Positions 15,374 to 22,520 are shown, counted from the first letter of the stretch. The stretch: 31,229 nt of DNA from UMGS363 sp051881775 (GCA_051881775.1 JBJEQN010000123.1:1-31229); one strand, 5' to 3'. The notes: generated by a model not told the origin, from the sequence alone. A program made the numbers and translations.

Positions 15374-15511
15374 AAAATGAATACTGAAAAATGAATAATG
15401 AATAGTGAATAATTAAGGTGTTCGCTGTGCTCACGAAGCTTAAAATTAAGCTAAAAATACATCGCCGCAGGCGATACCATAATTCCACATTCCACTCTCC
15501 ACATTCCAAAT
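15374..15511. repeat. ATGAATAATGAATAGTG-family repeat, copy 2
   Basis: It carries the AATGAATAGTGAATAATTAA arm, a GGTGTTCGCTGTGCTCACGA hairpin, an AGCTTAAAATTAAGCT palindrome, a CATCGCCGCAGGCGATACC hairpin and a CCACATTCCACTCTCCACA tail. It ends on the base before the stop codon of the TetR gene. Confidence 0.75.
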
Positions 15512-16036
15512 TTACTCAAACATTTTCTCCGTCAGATATTTTATCATATCCTTCGGCGGTTCAAGATAGTCACGCTTTATCCATTCGGTAAGCACTCCCG
15601 CAAGCCCGAAGGCGATAAATCTGAAACGGTACAGCTCGGCAGGGTCTTTGGTGTCGTTAAGTCCGAATTCTGCGCTGAGGGCAATTATCAGCACATTCAT
15701 TTTGTCAGCTTTCATAAGCACGGAATTTATACTGCGTATGGAGTATATAAACTCAAAAAAGGTCATCAGATTTTCAGCAGAGTAAATATTCTTTTTGTCA
15801 AGCCGCCTGTTCTCCGCCCAGCGCCGCCAAAGCAGCTTTACTTTATAGATGAGAACATCGTCCTTTGAGGAAAACTGGCGGAAATAGGTGGCTCTGCCTA
15901 CGTTGGCGCAGTCGGTTATCTCCTGTACGGTTATTTTGTCGTAAGGCTCGTTTTCCATAAGCTTTATAAGTGCATCCGCTATACATTCCTTTAAAAATTC
16001 CGTTCCCGAAGCTCTTCTTGTAATAAATTCAGGCAT
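15512..16036 (-). CDS. TetR/AcrR-family transcriptional regulator
   Basis: This 174-residue protein has an N-terminal helix-turn-helix of the TetR type (ITVQEITDCANVGRATYFRQF, about residues 35-55, then SSKDDVL). A helical C-terminal ligand-binding domain (about 65-174) includes a TetR C-terminal-type ending (FIAFGLAGVLTEWIKRDY). The ATG at 16036 is preceded by AGGAGA at a good distance. It is divergent from the membrane protein at 16292, with a cluster of GATAC-type inverted repeats between them, so it probably represses itself and that gene. The ligand is unknown. Its 3' end abuts a dispersed repeat. Confidence 0.9.
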   Translation of the reverse strand: MPEFITRRASGTEFLKECIADALIKLMENEPYDKITVQEITDCANVGRATYFRQFSSKDDVLIYKVKLLWRRWAENRRLDKKNIYSAENLMTFFEFIYSIRSINSVLMKADKMNVLIIALSAEFGLNDTKDPAELYRFRFIAFGLAGVLTEWIKRDYLEPPKDMIKYLTEKMFE

Positions 16037-16050
16037 TTTTTATCATCTCC

Positions 16051-16211
16051 TGATACTATTTTGCAGGAAAGTATCATTTTCCGCCGCCGCTCTTGACAAC
16101 GGACGGGTTACGATATATAATACTTGATACAATGATACCAAAACATCATATGATACTAAAGTATCGTGTGATACTAAAGCATCCTATGGTGCTTGCAATC
16201 TATGGTATCAC
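16051..16211. promoter_or_regulatory. Cluster of TGATACT/AGTATCA half sites, probable TetR operators
   Basis: Half sites include TGATACT 16051-16057 with AGTATCA 16070-16076, TTGATACAATGATACCA 16124-16140, TGATACTAAAGTATC 16151-16165, TGATACTAAAGCATC 16169-16183, and TGGTATCAC 16203-16211. They lie between the divergent TetR gene and the 16292 gene, close to the TetR start and just after the plus-strand promoter. That is the position expected of autoregulatory and target operators. Confidence 0.65.
16093..16121 (+). promoter_or_regulatory. Promoter of the CmpB-like membrane protein gene
   Basis: TTGACA (16093-16098), a 17-bp spacer and TATAAT (16116-16121) form a perfect consensus. The GATAC repeats begin three bases downstream, so a bound regulator would block initiation. 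The leader to the ATG at 16292 is about 165 bases. Confidence 0.75.
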
Positions 16212-16291
16212 AAATGCTGTCATATGTCAAGGGAAAAACATAAGGTCTGATATTCCATGGGGGACGGAATTTCTCTGCCAAAGGTGAAAGG

Positions 16292-16924
16292 ATGGTCACG
16301 GATATGGATAACAGGATATATTATTTTATTCTTATGGCGGCGCTTATATCGTTTCTCGGCTTTGTGCTGGAAAATATGTGGCTCGCCGTTACAAAGGGGT
16401 TTATTGACAACAGAAATATGACGCTGCCGTTCCTTATGGGATACGGAGTGTTCATTACCTGCTTTTATCTTATAATAGGAACGCCTGAGAGCTTTGTGCT
16501 TTTTGCTTCGCCGAGGCTGCACAGCAGGGCAATGCGGTATATCACATACTTTGCGGTAACGTTCCTTGTTGTAAGCGTTGGGGAAATAATCATCGGCAAG
16601 TTCACGGAAGGTTTTTTCGGGTTCTATTACTGGAATTACGAAAGGCTGCCTATGCACATAACAAGGTACACCTCCGTTCCCACAAGCACGGGCTTTTCAA
16701 TAATAATCACCTTCTTTATGGGCAAGTGCTTTATGCCGATACTTTGTGCCCTTGAGAAGCTGCCACTTGAATTTGTGAAGCCTGTTTCGGCAATTGCGGC
16801 GGTGGCGCTTACATCGGACTTTATCGTCAGCTTTAGGAAAATGCACATCAACCGTGCGCCAAATCTGCGCTGGATAAGATACATCCGAGGAGGAAAAAGC
16901 CTGTCGGATTTGAAAGCAAAATAA
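16292..16924 (+). CDS. Putative ABC transporter permease-like membrane protein (CmpB type)
   Basis: This 210-residue protein has about five hydrophobic segments (roughly 10-30, 48-68, 86-104, 130-150 and 160-178). The conserved-looking motifs ENMWLAVTKGFIDNRNM and NYERLPMHITRYTSVPTS agree with the family annotated as putative ABC-transporter type IV (CmpB, PF06541). Transport by this family is not well proven, and no ATP-binding partner is adjacent. The ATG at 16292 has AAAGG 7 bases upstream. A second ATG at 16304 is possible but more distant from a ribosome binding site. The divergent TetR regulator and operator cluster suggest induced expression, for example in response to a small molecule. 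Confidence 0.8.
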   Translation: MVTDMDNRIYYFILMAALISFLGFVLENMWLAVTKGFIDNRNMTLPFLMGYGVFITCFYLIIGTPESFVLFASPRLHSRAMRYITYFAVTFLVVSVGEIIIGKFTEGFFGFYYWNYERLPMHITRYTSVPTSTGFSIIITFFMGKCFMPILCALEKLPLEFVKPVSAIAAVALTSDFIVSFRKMHINRAPNLRWIRYIRGGKSLSDLKAK

Positions 16925-16970
16925 AAAAAGACCGTTATAACGCTTTAGGGGCGGTGTAACGGTCTTTTTG
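16924..16970 (+). terminator. Rho-independent terminator of the CmpB-like gene
   Basis: AAAAAGACCGTTA pairs with TAACGGTCTTTTT across a loop of about 20 bases. It begins at the stop codon. Confidence 0.85.
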
Positions 16971-16973
16971 TTT

Positions 16974-17036
16974 AATGAATAGTGGATAGTGGATAGTGAA
17001 TAATTTTGGTGTTCGCTGCGCTTACGGATTTAAAAG
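16974..17036. repeat. Truncated ATGAATAATGAATAGTG-family repeat
   Basis: It has the arm (AATGAATAGTGGATAGTGGA) and the first hairpin (GGTGTTCGCTGCGCTTACGG), but not the CATCGCCGCAGGCGATACC part. It lies between two convergent terminators. Confidence 0.65.
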
Positions 17037-17068
17037 AAAAAGCCGCCCCACAGCGGTGCGGCAGCTTT
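17037..17068 (-). terminator. Terminator of the XRE gene
   Basis: On the minus strand GCTGCCGCACCGC and a GGGCGGC arm form a GC-rich hairpin followed by five T. It begins 5 bases after the stop codon of the gene at 17073. Confidence 0.7.
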
Positions 17069-17072
17069 AATA

Positions 17073-17408
17073 TCAAACGTTTTCTCCGTCAGGCTTTACC
17101 TTAGGTTTTCTTCCTCTTTTCAGCTTGGGTGCGCTGAGGACCTTCTGTCTTCTTTCGGCAGATTCGGCAGCAGCGGCGGAATTGAGATTTTCGGAATTCC
17201 AGTTTGCCTGGCGTACATCTGTCAGTCCCATAAGATAATCAATGCTTGTATCGTAGAATCTCGCCAGCTTTTCCATTATAATAAGAGACGGTTCAAGCTC
17301 GCCTGTTTCATATCTGGAGTAAGTCTGCTGAGTACAGCCGAGAAATTCGGCAAGATTTCTCTGATAAAGATCATTGTCTTCACGCATCATTCTGATCCTG
17401 AGTTTCAT
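17073..17408 (-). CDS. XRE-family regulator with an AT-hook-like C-terminal tail
   Basis: This protein of about 111 residues has an N-terminal XRE helix-turn-helix (MKLRIRMMREDNDLYQRNLA, EFLGCTQQTYSRYETGELEP, then IDYLMGL). An Ala/Glu-rich linker leads to a basic tail, KLKRGRKPKVKPDG, which contains an RGRKP core like an AT-hook. The ATG at 17408 gives the usual family start. A more distal ATG at 17420 directly abuts the AAAGGA and is less likely. It is expressed alone between terminators. The target is unknown, although binding to AT-rich DNA is plausible from the tail. Confidence 0.87.
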   Translation of the reverse strand: MKLRIRMMREDNDLYQRNLAEFLGCTQQTYSRYETGELEPSLIIMEKLARFYDTSIDYLMGLTDVRQANWNSENLNSAAAAESAERRQKVLSAPKLKRGRKPKVKPDGENV

Positions 17409-17603
17409 ATTTATGATCATTCCTTTCTTAGCGTTTATTTTCCCTCGGATTTTATATTGACCGGCAAAGTTTATACACCGGATTTATATATAGTACTTTT
17501 ATTATCGCATATTCCGAGGTTATGTATGGGGTTTTACGCAAAAATCGAATAGTCGTACTTATTGTGTGCTTCTTGCGGATAAATTATTCTTTCAAAATAT
17601 GAC

Positions 17604-17644
17604 AAAAACCGCATAAGGACTGGATTTGAGCCTTATGCGGTTTT
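17604..17644 (-). terminator. Rho-independent terminator of the punA operon
   Basis: AAAACCGCATAAGG and CCTTATGCGGTTTT form a 14-bp stem. On the minus strand it is followed by TTTTT. It lies about 45 bases after the stop codon of the small membrane protein, and may work in both directions. Confidence 0.85.
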
Positions 17645-17688
17645 AGTGTAAGCGTTTTAAAATTTTGCGTTAAAGTGTCACTAACGGG

Positions 17689-18000
17689 TCATTTTGAACT
17701 TATGATCCCGTTATCGCTGTCATATTGCTTCTTTACAGCGGCAACAACGGCAGCTGCAGCAGCCATTAGCACCGCAGGAAGAACGTTCACCCTGTGCTTT
17801 TTTGTAGTCACATATACGGCTTTAGGATTGTCCTTCTTGCCTACGGTATAAAGCTCCGCAGGTATACCTTCGTCAATTACTATGGTCGTGGGCTTGGGCA
17901 GGAACAGCTTGGCAAGAACGGCGGTAACAAGCATTACTGCGGCGCTGCGGAAAAGAGTGCTTTTCAGCTCTCCGAGGGTCTGGGAAATATTCTGTTCCAT
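17689..18000 (-). CDS. Small membrane protein of unknown function
   Basis: This 103-residue protein has two hydrophobic segments (about 19-34, SAAVMLVTAVLAKLFL, and about 74-88, LPAVLMAAAAAVVAAV). They flank a polar loop with a basic GKKDNPKAVYVTTKKHRVN region. No known domain is evident. It lies 10 bases after punA on the same strand and shares its transcript, and the terminator at 17604-17644 ends the unit. AGGAGGC lies about 6 bases before its ATG. It could be a purine-related accessory protein only by position; the sequence does not show it. Confidence 0.72.
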   Translation of the reverse strand: MEQNISQTLGELKSTLFRSAAVMLVTAVLAKLFLPKPTTIVIDEGIPAELYTVGKKDNPKAVYVTTKKHRVNVLPAVLMAAAAAVVAAVKKQYDSDNGIISSK

Positions 18001-18010
18001 AAAAAGCCTC

Positions 18011-18844
18011 CTACTTTATATGCTTTGCAAGATTGATGACCGATTCCGTAACAAGCTGCCTGAACAGCGGCGCTGCACGGTCTGCTGTTTCCTGCACCTC
18101 TGCGTGGGTAAGGGGCTTGTCCGTTATTCCGCAGGCAAGATTTGATATGCAGGAAATGCCAACGGTCTTAAGTCCGCAGTGATTTGCGGCAATGGCTTCG
18201 CAGGCGGTGGACATTCCCACGGCGTCAGCACCCAAAGTGCGCACCATTCTTATTTCCGCAGGGGATTCGTAGTTGGGACCTGTAAGCTGGATATAAACGC
18301 CCTCCTGCAAGGGGATATTCAGCGCCTTTGCGGTATCACGGACAACGCTGCGCAGCTCCTTGTCGTAAATATTGCTCATATCGGGGAAACGCACTCCCAG
18401 CTCGTCAATGTTTTCACCGATAAGAGGGGATGGAGCCATGCAGATCTGGTCGGAAATAAGCATAAAATCACCTGCGTGGTAGTTAAAATTAACGCCCCCT
18501 GCCGCATTGGTCAGGAAAAGCACCTTTGCGCCCATAAGTTTCATAAGACGTACGGGAAGAACAACGTCCTCCATTGGGTAGCCTTCATAATAATGCACTC
18601 TGCCCTGCATGATAACGACCTTTACGCCGCCGATATAACCGAAAACGAAACGTCCCTTGTGTCCTGCCACCGTTGACACGGGAAAGCCCTCGATGTCCTT
18701 GTAGTCAAGAACTGCCGCCTGTTCGATACCGTCGGCGTAATCCCCCAGACCCGAGCCTAAAATAAGGGCAACGTCCGGTGTAAAATCGATTTTCTCCTTA
18801 AAGCACTTATAACATTTTTCAAGTCTTTCATAACGCTTGCTCAT
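18011..18844 (-). CDS. punA: Purine nucleoside phosphorylase (trimeric, 6-oxopurine specific)
   Basis: This 277-residue enzyme cleaves inosine and guanosine with phosphate to the free base and ribose-1-phosphate in purine salvage. Phosphate-binding elements are GSGLG (30-34), the GRVHYYEG loop with His84, and NAAGG (113-117). Base-binding residues are Tyr192 and Glu193 in GPNYESPAE, Met211 (GMSTACE), and Asn235 in SNLACGI. Asn at that place fits the low-molecular-mass trimeric class that prefers 6-oxopurines. The length is typical. AAGGAGC lies about 8 bases before the ATG, and a promoter is at 18885-18912. A small membrane protein gene follows in the same transcript. Confidence 0.94.
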   Translation of the reverse strand: MSKRYERLEKCYKCFKEKIDFTPDVALILGSGLGDYADGIEQAAVLDYKDIEGFPVSTVAGHKGRFVFGYIGGVKVVIMQGRVHYYEGYPMEDVVLPVRLMKLMGAKVLFLTNAAGGVNFNYHAGDFMLISDQICMAPSPLIGENIDELGVRFPDMSNIYDKELRSVVRDTAKALNIPLQEGVYIQLTGPNYESPAEIRMVRTLGADAVGMSTACEAIAANHCGLKTVGISCISNLACGITDKPLTHAEVQETADRAAPLFRQLVTESVINLAKHIK

Positions 18845-18884
18845 AAGATCAGCTCCTTATATTAATGTGAACTTCCATACTTCT

Positions 18885-18912
18885 ATTATACATTATTACA
18901 GCAAAAAGTCAA
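18885..18912 (-). promoter_or_regulatory. Promoter of punA
   Basis: On the minus strand TTGACT (18912-18907) is followed by 16 bp and TATAAT (18890-18885). The start site would be about 35 bases upstream of the punA ATG. Confidence 0.65.
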
Positions 18913-18997
18913 AGAAAATTTCGCCCCGTTTTTTTGAGCAGAATTACCCCCAAATTTTATGTGTCAGAAAAAATTCACGACTTTTTGTAAAATATAC

Positions 18998-19026
18998 TTG
19001 ACAAATTGTAAAATGGGTGTTATTAT
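18998..19026 (+). promoter_or_regulatory. Promoter of the structured RNA and following XRE operon
   Basis: TTGACA (18998-19003), a 17-bp spacer and TATTAT (19021-19026). The transcript would begin near 19033, immediately before the first hairpin of the structured RNA at 19036. Confidence 0.72.
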
Positions 19027-19035
19027 GATAGCAAC

Positions 19036-19217
19036 GGAACGTCCGATCAGCGTTCCCATACTAATTTCAAATCGTTCTATAGACAAAGCCGACAGATAGA
19101 ATAATCCAAGTCAAGGAAGGCGACCGCAGGAAGGCTTGTCGCCTTTCAAGGGAGCCTGACGCAGAATTGGATTATTATATCCGAGGATTTGTCTATAGGT
19201 TGATTTGGAATTAGTAT
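19036..19217 (+). ncRNA. Long rod-shaped structured RNA or leader, family unknown
   Basis: Downstream of a consensus promoter lies a GGAACG/CGTTCC hairpin (19036-19056), then nested helices. They are 19058-19073 with 19202-19217 (16 bp, ATACTAATTTCAAATC), 19077-19087 with 19188-19198 (11 bp, CTATAGACAAA), 19100-19109 with 19167-19176 (10 bp, AATAATCCAA), a short 19110-19113 with 19157-19160, and 19117-19124 with 19138-19145 (AAGGCGAC). A 12 x 11 base internal loop (19088-19099 and 19177-19187) separates the outer and inner parts. No T run follows. The XRE gene starts 40 bases later, so this could be a cis-regulatory leader. A stable 6S-like RNA (rod with central bubble) or a MITE-like inverted-repeat element are alternatives. 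I do not recognise a riboswitch class. Confidence 0.55.
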
Positions 19218-19256
19218 CATACAGCTGTAAAATGTAAAAAAGAAGGTCGATATGAT

Positions 19257-19454
19257 TTGGCAAAGAATTTAAAGCTCAAATCCGCCCGTGCGGCGCTTGA
19301 TATGTCACAGCAGGCGCTTGCGGAGGCGGTGGGCGTTTCAAGGCAGACTATAAATGCGATAGAAAAGGGAGATTACAACCCCACACTTAACCTTTGCATA
19401 GACATATGCAAGGCGCTTGGCAAAACTCTTGACGAGATTTTCTGGGAAAATTAA
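19257..19454 (+). CDS. Small XRE-family transcriptional regulator
   Basis: This 65-residue single-domain helix-turn-helix protein contains MSQQALAEAVGVSRQTINAI and then EKGDYNPTLNLCIDICKALG. It ends with TLDEIFWEN, as is usual for this family of very small clostridial regulators. The start is a TTG at 19257, with AGAAGG 10 bases upstream. The nearby ATG at 19252 is out of frame and reaches a stop after six codons. It heads a three-gene set with two small four-helix membrane proteins and overlaps the beginning of the next frame. Small XRE proteins paired with integral membrane proteins of this kind are common in Firmicutes. A weak start codon behind a large structured leader suggests low, controlled expression. 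Confidence 0.88.
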   Translation: MAKNLKLKSARAALDMSQQALAEAVGVSRQTINAIEKGDYNPTLNLCIDICKALGKTLDEIFWEN

Positions 19455-19471
19455 TGAAAGGACTTGTTATT

Positions 19472-19969
19472 ATGGCAGATAAAACGAGAGAAAGAAATTC
19501 CGCAGGCGTTTTCAGCGACTACGGTCTTGATGAACGGCAGAAGCTCATTATGGCAAACATCGGCTTTAAAGGCTTCAGGCTTATGTGTTACGCAATAGCG
19601 GCGGTAACGATAGTGCTGCTTGCGCTTTACTTTATGGGAATAAACGTGCCGTTCCAGTATGCGGCGCTTGCATATTACACGGTAATGCTCATAGGAATGG
19701 CGGCTTTTGAGATAACCGCTTCAAAGCACGGGGTACTTAATCAGATATACAGCTTCTCCAACACCACGGGCGGACTTGTAACAGGGTTTATGCTCATAGG
19801 CGCTATGGTGCTGAATGTTATTGCGCACATAATAAAGGGCAGCTTTGACGGCAGAACCGTTGTTTTAGCTGTTGTCTGCGTCCTTACGGCGGTACTGCAA
19901 TTTATAAGGTGCCGGTGCGGCAAGCGGAATTTCAAGGTGCTTGACGAGCAGAACAAGGAGGATGAATAA
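19472..19969 (+). CDS. Four-helix integral membrane protein, unknown function
   Basis: This 165-residue protein has four predicted membrane segments, within about residues 30-52, 58-78, 96-118 and 124-142 by the visible hydrophobic runs, and a basic Cys-containing tail (RCRCGKRNFK). The N-terminal motif FSDYGLDERQKLI resembles FSDRNLDEMQRAY in the next gene, so the two are probably diverged paralogues. The ATG at 19472 has AAAGGA 9 bases upstream. An earlier in-frame ATG at 19454 overlaps the stop codon of the XRE gene but has no well-placed ribosome binding site. It is likely co-regulated with the upstream XRE protein. The family resembles uncharacterised clostridial DUF membrane proteins, and I do not give a name. 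Confidence 0.8.
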   Translation: MADKTRERNSAGVFSDYGLDERQKLIMANIGFKGFRLMCYAIAAVTIVLLALYFMGINVPFQYAALAYYTVMLIGMAAFEITASKHGVLNQIYSFSNTTGGLVTGFMLIGAMVLNVIAHIIKGSFDGRTVVLAVVCVLTAVLQFIRCRCGKRNFKVLDEQNKEDE

Positions 19970-19970
19970 A

Positions 19971-20510
19971 ATGAACAATAATAAAAATAATGTTCCCGAC
20001 TTAAACATTGCCCACGATGAAAACGGCAATCCTATCTGGGGCGGCGGTTCGGCAGACCTTTTCAGCGACAGAAATCTTGACGAAATGCAGAGGGCATACA
20101 GCCACAAGATAGCTTTCGGATGCTTCAAATTCCTGTTCTGGTTCTGCTTTATCCTGTCCTTCGCATTGTTTTTTGCATATATAGAAACGGGGCATATTTT
20201 TGTGCTTATATGTTCCTACGGGGCGCTTGCGGCTTTTATGGGAGTGTACATTTATTACGCTGTAAAGACCTCTTCAAAAGGCGTTATGGACGAGCTGCTT
20301 GCGGAAAAGTTCAATAAGCCTTATCTTATATGGGTATATCCTGTCTGTCTGACGCTGATAATACTTACCTATGTTTATAAAGGAATACGGGACGGTGACT
20401 GGGACTATATGCCGGCGCTGCCATTCCTTTTAGCGGCATATGGGACAAATATCGTGCTGACTATATGCTCAAAACGGAATAAAAAGGCTGCGGAAGAACA
20501 GGAAGAATGA
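19971..20510 (+). CDS. Four-helix integral membrane protein, paralogue of the preceding gene
   Basis: This 179-residue protein has a polar N-terminal region (NNNKNNVPDLNIAHDENGNP) followed by FSDRNLDEMQRAYSHKIAFG and four hydrophobic segments (about 50-75, 80-103, 120-141 and 150-170). It ends in KRNKKAAEEQEE. The FSD-x2-LDE-Q motif is shared with the 19472 protein. The start is the ATG at 19971, placed 9 bases after AAGGAGG. That ribosome binding site lies inside the last codons of the upstream gene, so the two are coupled. The function is unknown. Confidence 0.8.
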   Translation: MNNNKNNVPDLNIAHDENGNPIWGGGSADLFSDRNLDEMQRAYSHKIAFGCFKFLFWFCFILSFALFFAYIETGHIFVLICSYGALAAFMGVYIYYAVKTSSKGVMDELLAEKFNKPYLIWVYPVCLTLIILTYVYKGIRDGDWDYMPALPFLLAAYGTNIVLTICSKRNKKAAEEQEE

Positions 20511-20526
20511 AAGGAATAGTTTTAAA

Positions 20527-21270
20527 ATGCTCAATCAGTTTTCACGCTCGGAAATAATTTTCGGCAGAGAAGCAATGGAAAAGCTGGAGAAGTCCCGAGT
20601 GGCTGTGTTCGGTGTAGGCGGCGTGGGAGGTTACGTTGTTGAGGCTCTTGTGCGAAGCGGCGTTGGTGCAATTGACATTATCGACAATGACAAGGTGTGC
20701 CTTACCAATCTTAACAGGCAGATAATCGCACTTCACTCCACCGTTGGAATGTATAAGGTGGACGCAGCAGAACAGCGCATACTTGACATAAACCCCTGGT
20801 GCAAGGTAACGAAGCACTGTGTTTTCTACACTCCCGAAACGGCAGATATGTTTGATCTTACCCTGTACGACTACATTGTTGACGCAATTGACACGGTGAC
20901 GGGAAAGCTGTGCCTTATCGAAGCCGCTCAAAGGTGCGGAACGCCTATAATAAGCTCAATGGGTGCAGGCAACAAGCTTGACCCAACGGCATTTGAAGTA
21001 ACGGACATATACAAGACCTCGGTGTGTCCTCTTGCAAAGGTAATGCGGCACGAATTAAAGCGCCGTGGGATAAAGCGGCTTAAGGTGGTTTACTCCAAGG
21101 AGCTGTCTGTACAGCCGTCGGCAAGCGCAGCGGAGGACAGCCGTGAGGAAAATCCCGATTCCAAGCGCCGTGCCTTGCCGGGAAGCAACGCCTTTGTTCC
21201 CTCTGCGGCAGGACTTATTATTGCAGGAGAAGTGATAAAGGACATTACCGGCGCAAAGGCGGCGTTTTGA
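20527..21270 (+). CDS. tcdA: tRNA threonylcarbamoyladenosine dehydratase TcdA
   Basis: This 247-residue E1-like (ThiF/MoeB fold) enzyme cyclises t6A37 of ANN-decoding tRNAs to ct6A using ATP. The nucleotide-binding loop is GVGGVGGYVVEALVRSG (from about residue 29), followed by DNDKVCLTNLNRQ with the conserved Asp, Asn and Arg. TcdA-specific segments are DAIDTVTGK, SMGAGNKLDP and CPLAKVMRHELKRRGIKRLKVVYSKE. The length is close to the family norm. It follows the membrane protein genes by 16 bases and precedes a rhodanese/TtcA-like gene, so two tRNA-modification-type genes are neighbours. The downstream gene has its own promoter. Confidence 0.93.
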   Translation: MLNQFSRSEIIFGREAMEKLEKSRVAVFGVGGVGGYVVEALVRSGVGAIDIIDNDKVCLTNLNRQIIALHSTVGMYKVDAAEQRILDINPWCKVTKHCVFYTPETADMFDLTLYDYIVDAIDTVTGKLCLIEAAQRCGTPIISSMGAGNKLDPTAFEVTDIYKTSVCPLAKVMRHELKRRGIKRLKVVYSKELSVQPSASAAEDSREENPDSKRRALPGSNAFVPSAAGLIIAGEVIKDITGAKAAF

Positions 21271-21280
21271 ATTAAATAAT

Positions 21281-21316
21281 AACTTCACTCTTCACTCTCC
21301 ACACTCCAAACTTCCT
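21281..21316. repeat. Fragment of dispersed repeat (CACTCTTCACTCTCCACACT tail)
   Basis: It matches the right-hand tail of the repeat copy at 6461-6677 (CCACTCTCCACTCTTCACAC, then TTCAAACTT). It directly precedes the promoter at 21324. Confidence 0.5.
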
Positions 21317-21323
21317 AAAGTTC

Positions 21324-21352
21324 TGGACAAATTCATTTGAGTATGCTATACT
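21324..21352 (+). promoter_or_regulatory. Promoter of the rhodanese/TtcA-like gene, extended -10
   Basis: TGGACA (21324-21329), a 17-bp spacer and TATACT (21347-21352), preceded by TGC, which makes an extended -10. The leader is about 30 bases. Confidence 0.65.
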
Positions 21353-21386
21353 TTAAGCAAATTTCTGTGTAAAGAGGTCAATGTTT

Positions 21387-22520
21387 ATGAAAAATGATAT
21401 TACCGCCGAGGAATTAAGGGAAATGCCCGAGGAAAGCCGTTTTATTGCGGATATAAGAGATGAATATTCCTTTTCCTTCGGGCATATAGACGGCGCTGTT
21501 AATATTCTTCCCGAAAAGGGGGAGGAGGCTCTTGCTGCTTTGCCCAAGGATAAAAGGATAGTTGTATGCGGCAGTGGCGGCATTATCGGCGGCGAATTTG
21601 CAGAAAAGCTGAGGGGTATGGGTTATGACGCCTGCAACCTTGACGGCGGCTACATCGACTGGCTCCGTGACAAGCTGGACAGCGGCGAATCCAAGGCTGA
21701 GGACGCTGAGAGAAGCATACGGAAAAAGTTCCACGCTTGTATCCTAAGCAAATTTACCCGTGCTCTTGACGAATATCAGCTTATAAACCCCGGTGACAAA
21801 ATTGCGGTCTGCATTTCCGGCGGCAAGGATTCCATGCTTATGGCGAAGCTGTTTCAGGAAATAAAGCGGCACAACAAGTTTGAGTTTGAGGTCATTTTTC
21901 TTCTTATGGACCCCGGCTACAGTCCTGCAAACCGCCGTATAATCGAGAAAAACGCCGAATCCCTGAACATACCCCTGACTATTTTTGAAACGGACATTTT
22001 CAGCTCGGTATTTAACATCAAGAACAACCCCTGTTATCTCTGCGCAAGAATGAGAAGGGGAAATCTTTACAGCAAGGCAAAGGAGCTTGGCTGCAATAAG
22101 ATCGCTCTCGGACATCATTTTGATGATGTTATAGAAACTATTTTAATGGGTATGATATACGGCGGACAGGTACAGACTATGATGCCCAAGCTGCACAGTG
22201 CAAATTTCGAGGGAATGGAGCTTATCCGCCCTATGTACTTTATCCGTGAAGAGGACGTTAAGCGGTGGAGGGATTACAACGGTCTGCACTTTATCCAGTG
22301 TGCCTGCAGGTTCACCGATGCTGCCTCTTTTTCCGAGGAGCAGACCTCAAAGCGGCAGGAGATAAAGAAGCTCATTGCATATCTTTGCAAGATAAATCCC
22401 CAGATAGAAATGAACATCTTTCGCAGCGTTGAGGGTGTTAATCTTAAAACTATCATGTCATACAAAGATTATGACGGAAATCTGCACCATTTCCTTGATG
22501 ACTACGAGGCGCTTCGCTAA
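21387..22520 (+). CDS. Rhodanese-TtcA/TilS-like PP-loop ATPase fusion, probable tRNA thiolase
   Basis: This 377-residue protein (from the ATG at 21387, 9 bases after AAGAGG; an ATG at 21381 is also in frame) has two domains. Residues 1-95 are a rhodanese domain with the catalytic-type Cys61 in VVCGSGGIIGG. Residues about 110-377 are a PP-loop adenylating domain with ISGGKDSM (144-150), Cys216-x2-Cys219 (PCYLCARMRRG) and a further CAC (305-307). These can hold a [4Fe-4S] cluster, as in TtcA, which makes 2-thiocytidine in tRNA. The rhodanese domain would hand persulfide sulfur to the PP-loop domain in cis. Its substrate tRNA is unknown. The last codons and the stop (GCGCTTCGCTAA) coincide with the edge of a dispersed repeat, so the native C-terminus may have been altered. 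Confidence 0.85.
   Translation: MKNDITAEELREMPEESRFIADIRDEYSFSFGHIDGAVNILPEKGEEALAALPKDKRIVVCGSGGIIGGEFAEKLRGMGYDACNLDGGYIDWLRDKLDSGESKAEDAERSIRKKFHACILSKFTRALDEYQLINPGDKIAVCISGGKDSMLMAKLFQEIKRHNKFEFEVIFLLMDPGYSPANRRIIEKNAESLNIPLTIFETDIFSSVFNIKNNPCYLCARMRRGNLYSKAKELGCNKIALGHHFDDVIETILMGMIYGGQVQTMMPKLHSANFEGMELIRPMYFIREEDVKRWRDYNGLHFIQCACRFTDAASFSEEQTSKRQEIKKLIAYLCKINPQIEMNIFRSVEGVNLKTIMSYKDYDGNLHHFLDDYEALR

Noticed and set aside
19058..19080. tRNA gene suggested by a TTCAAATC sequence
   Set aside because: The sequence forms part of a long helix. No cloverleaf arms or acceptor stem could be drawn.
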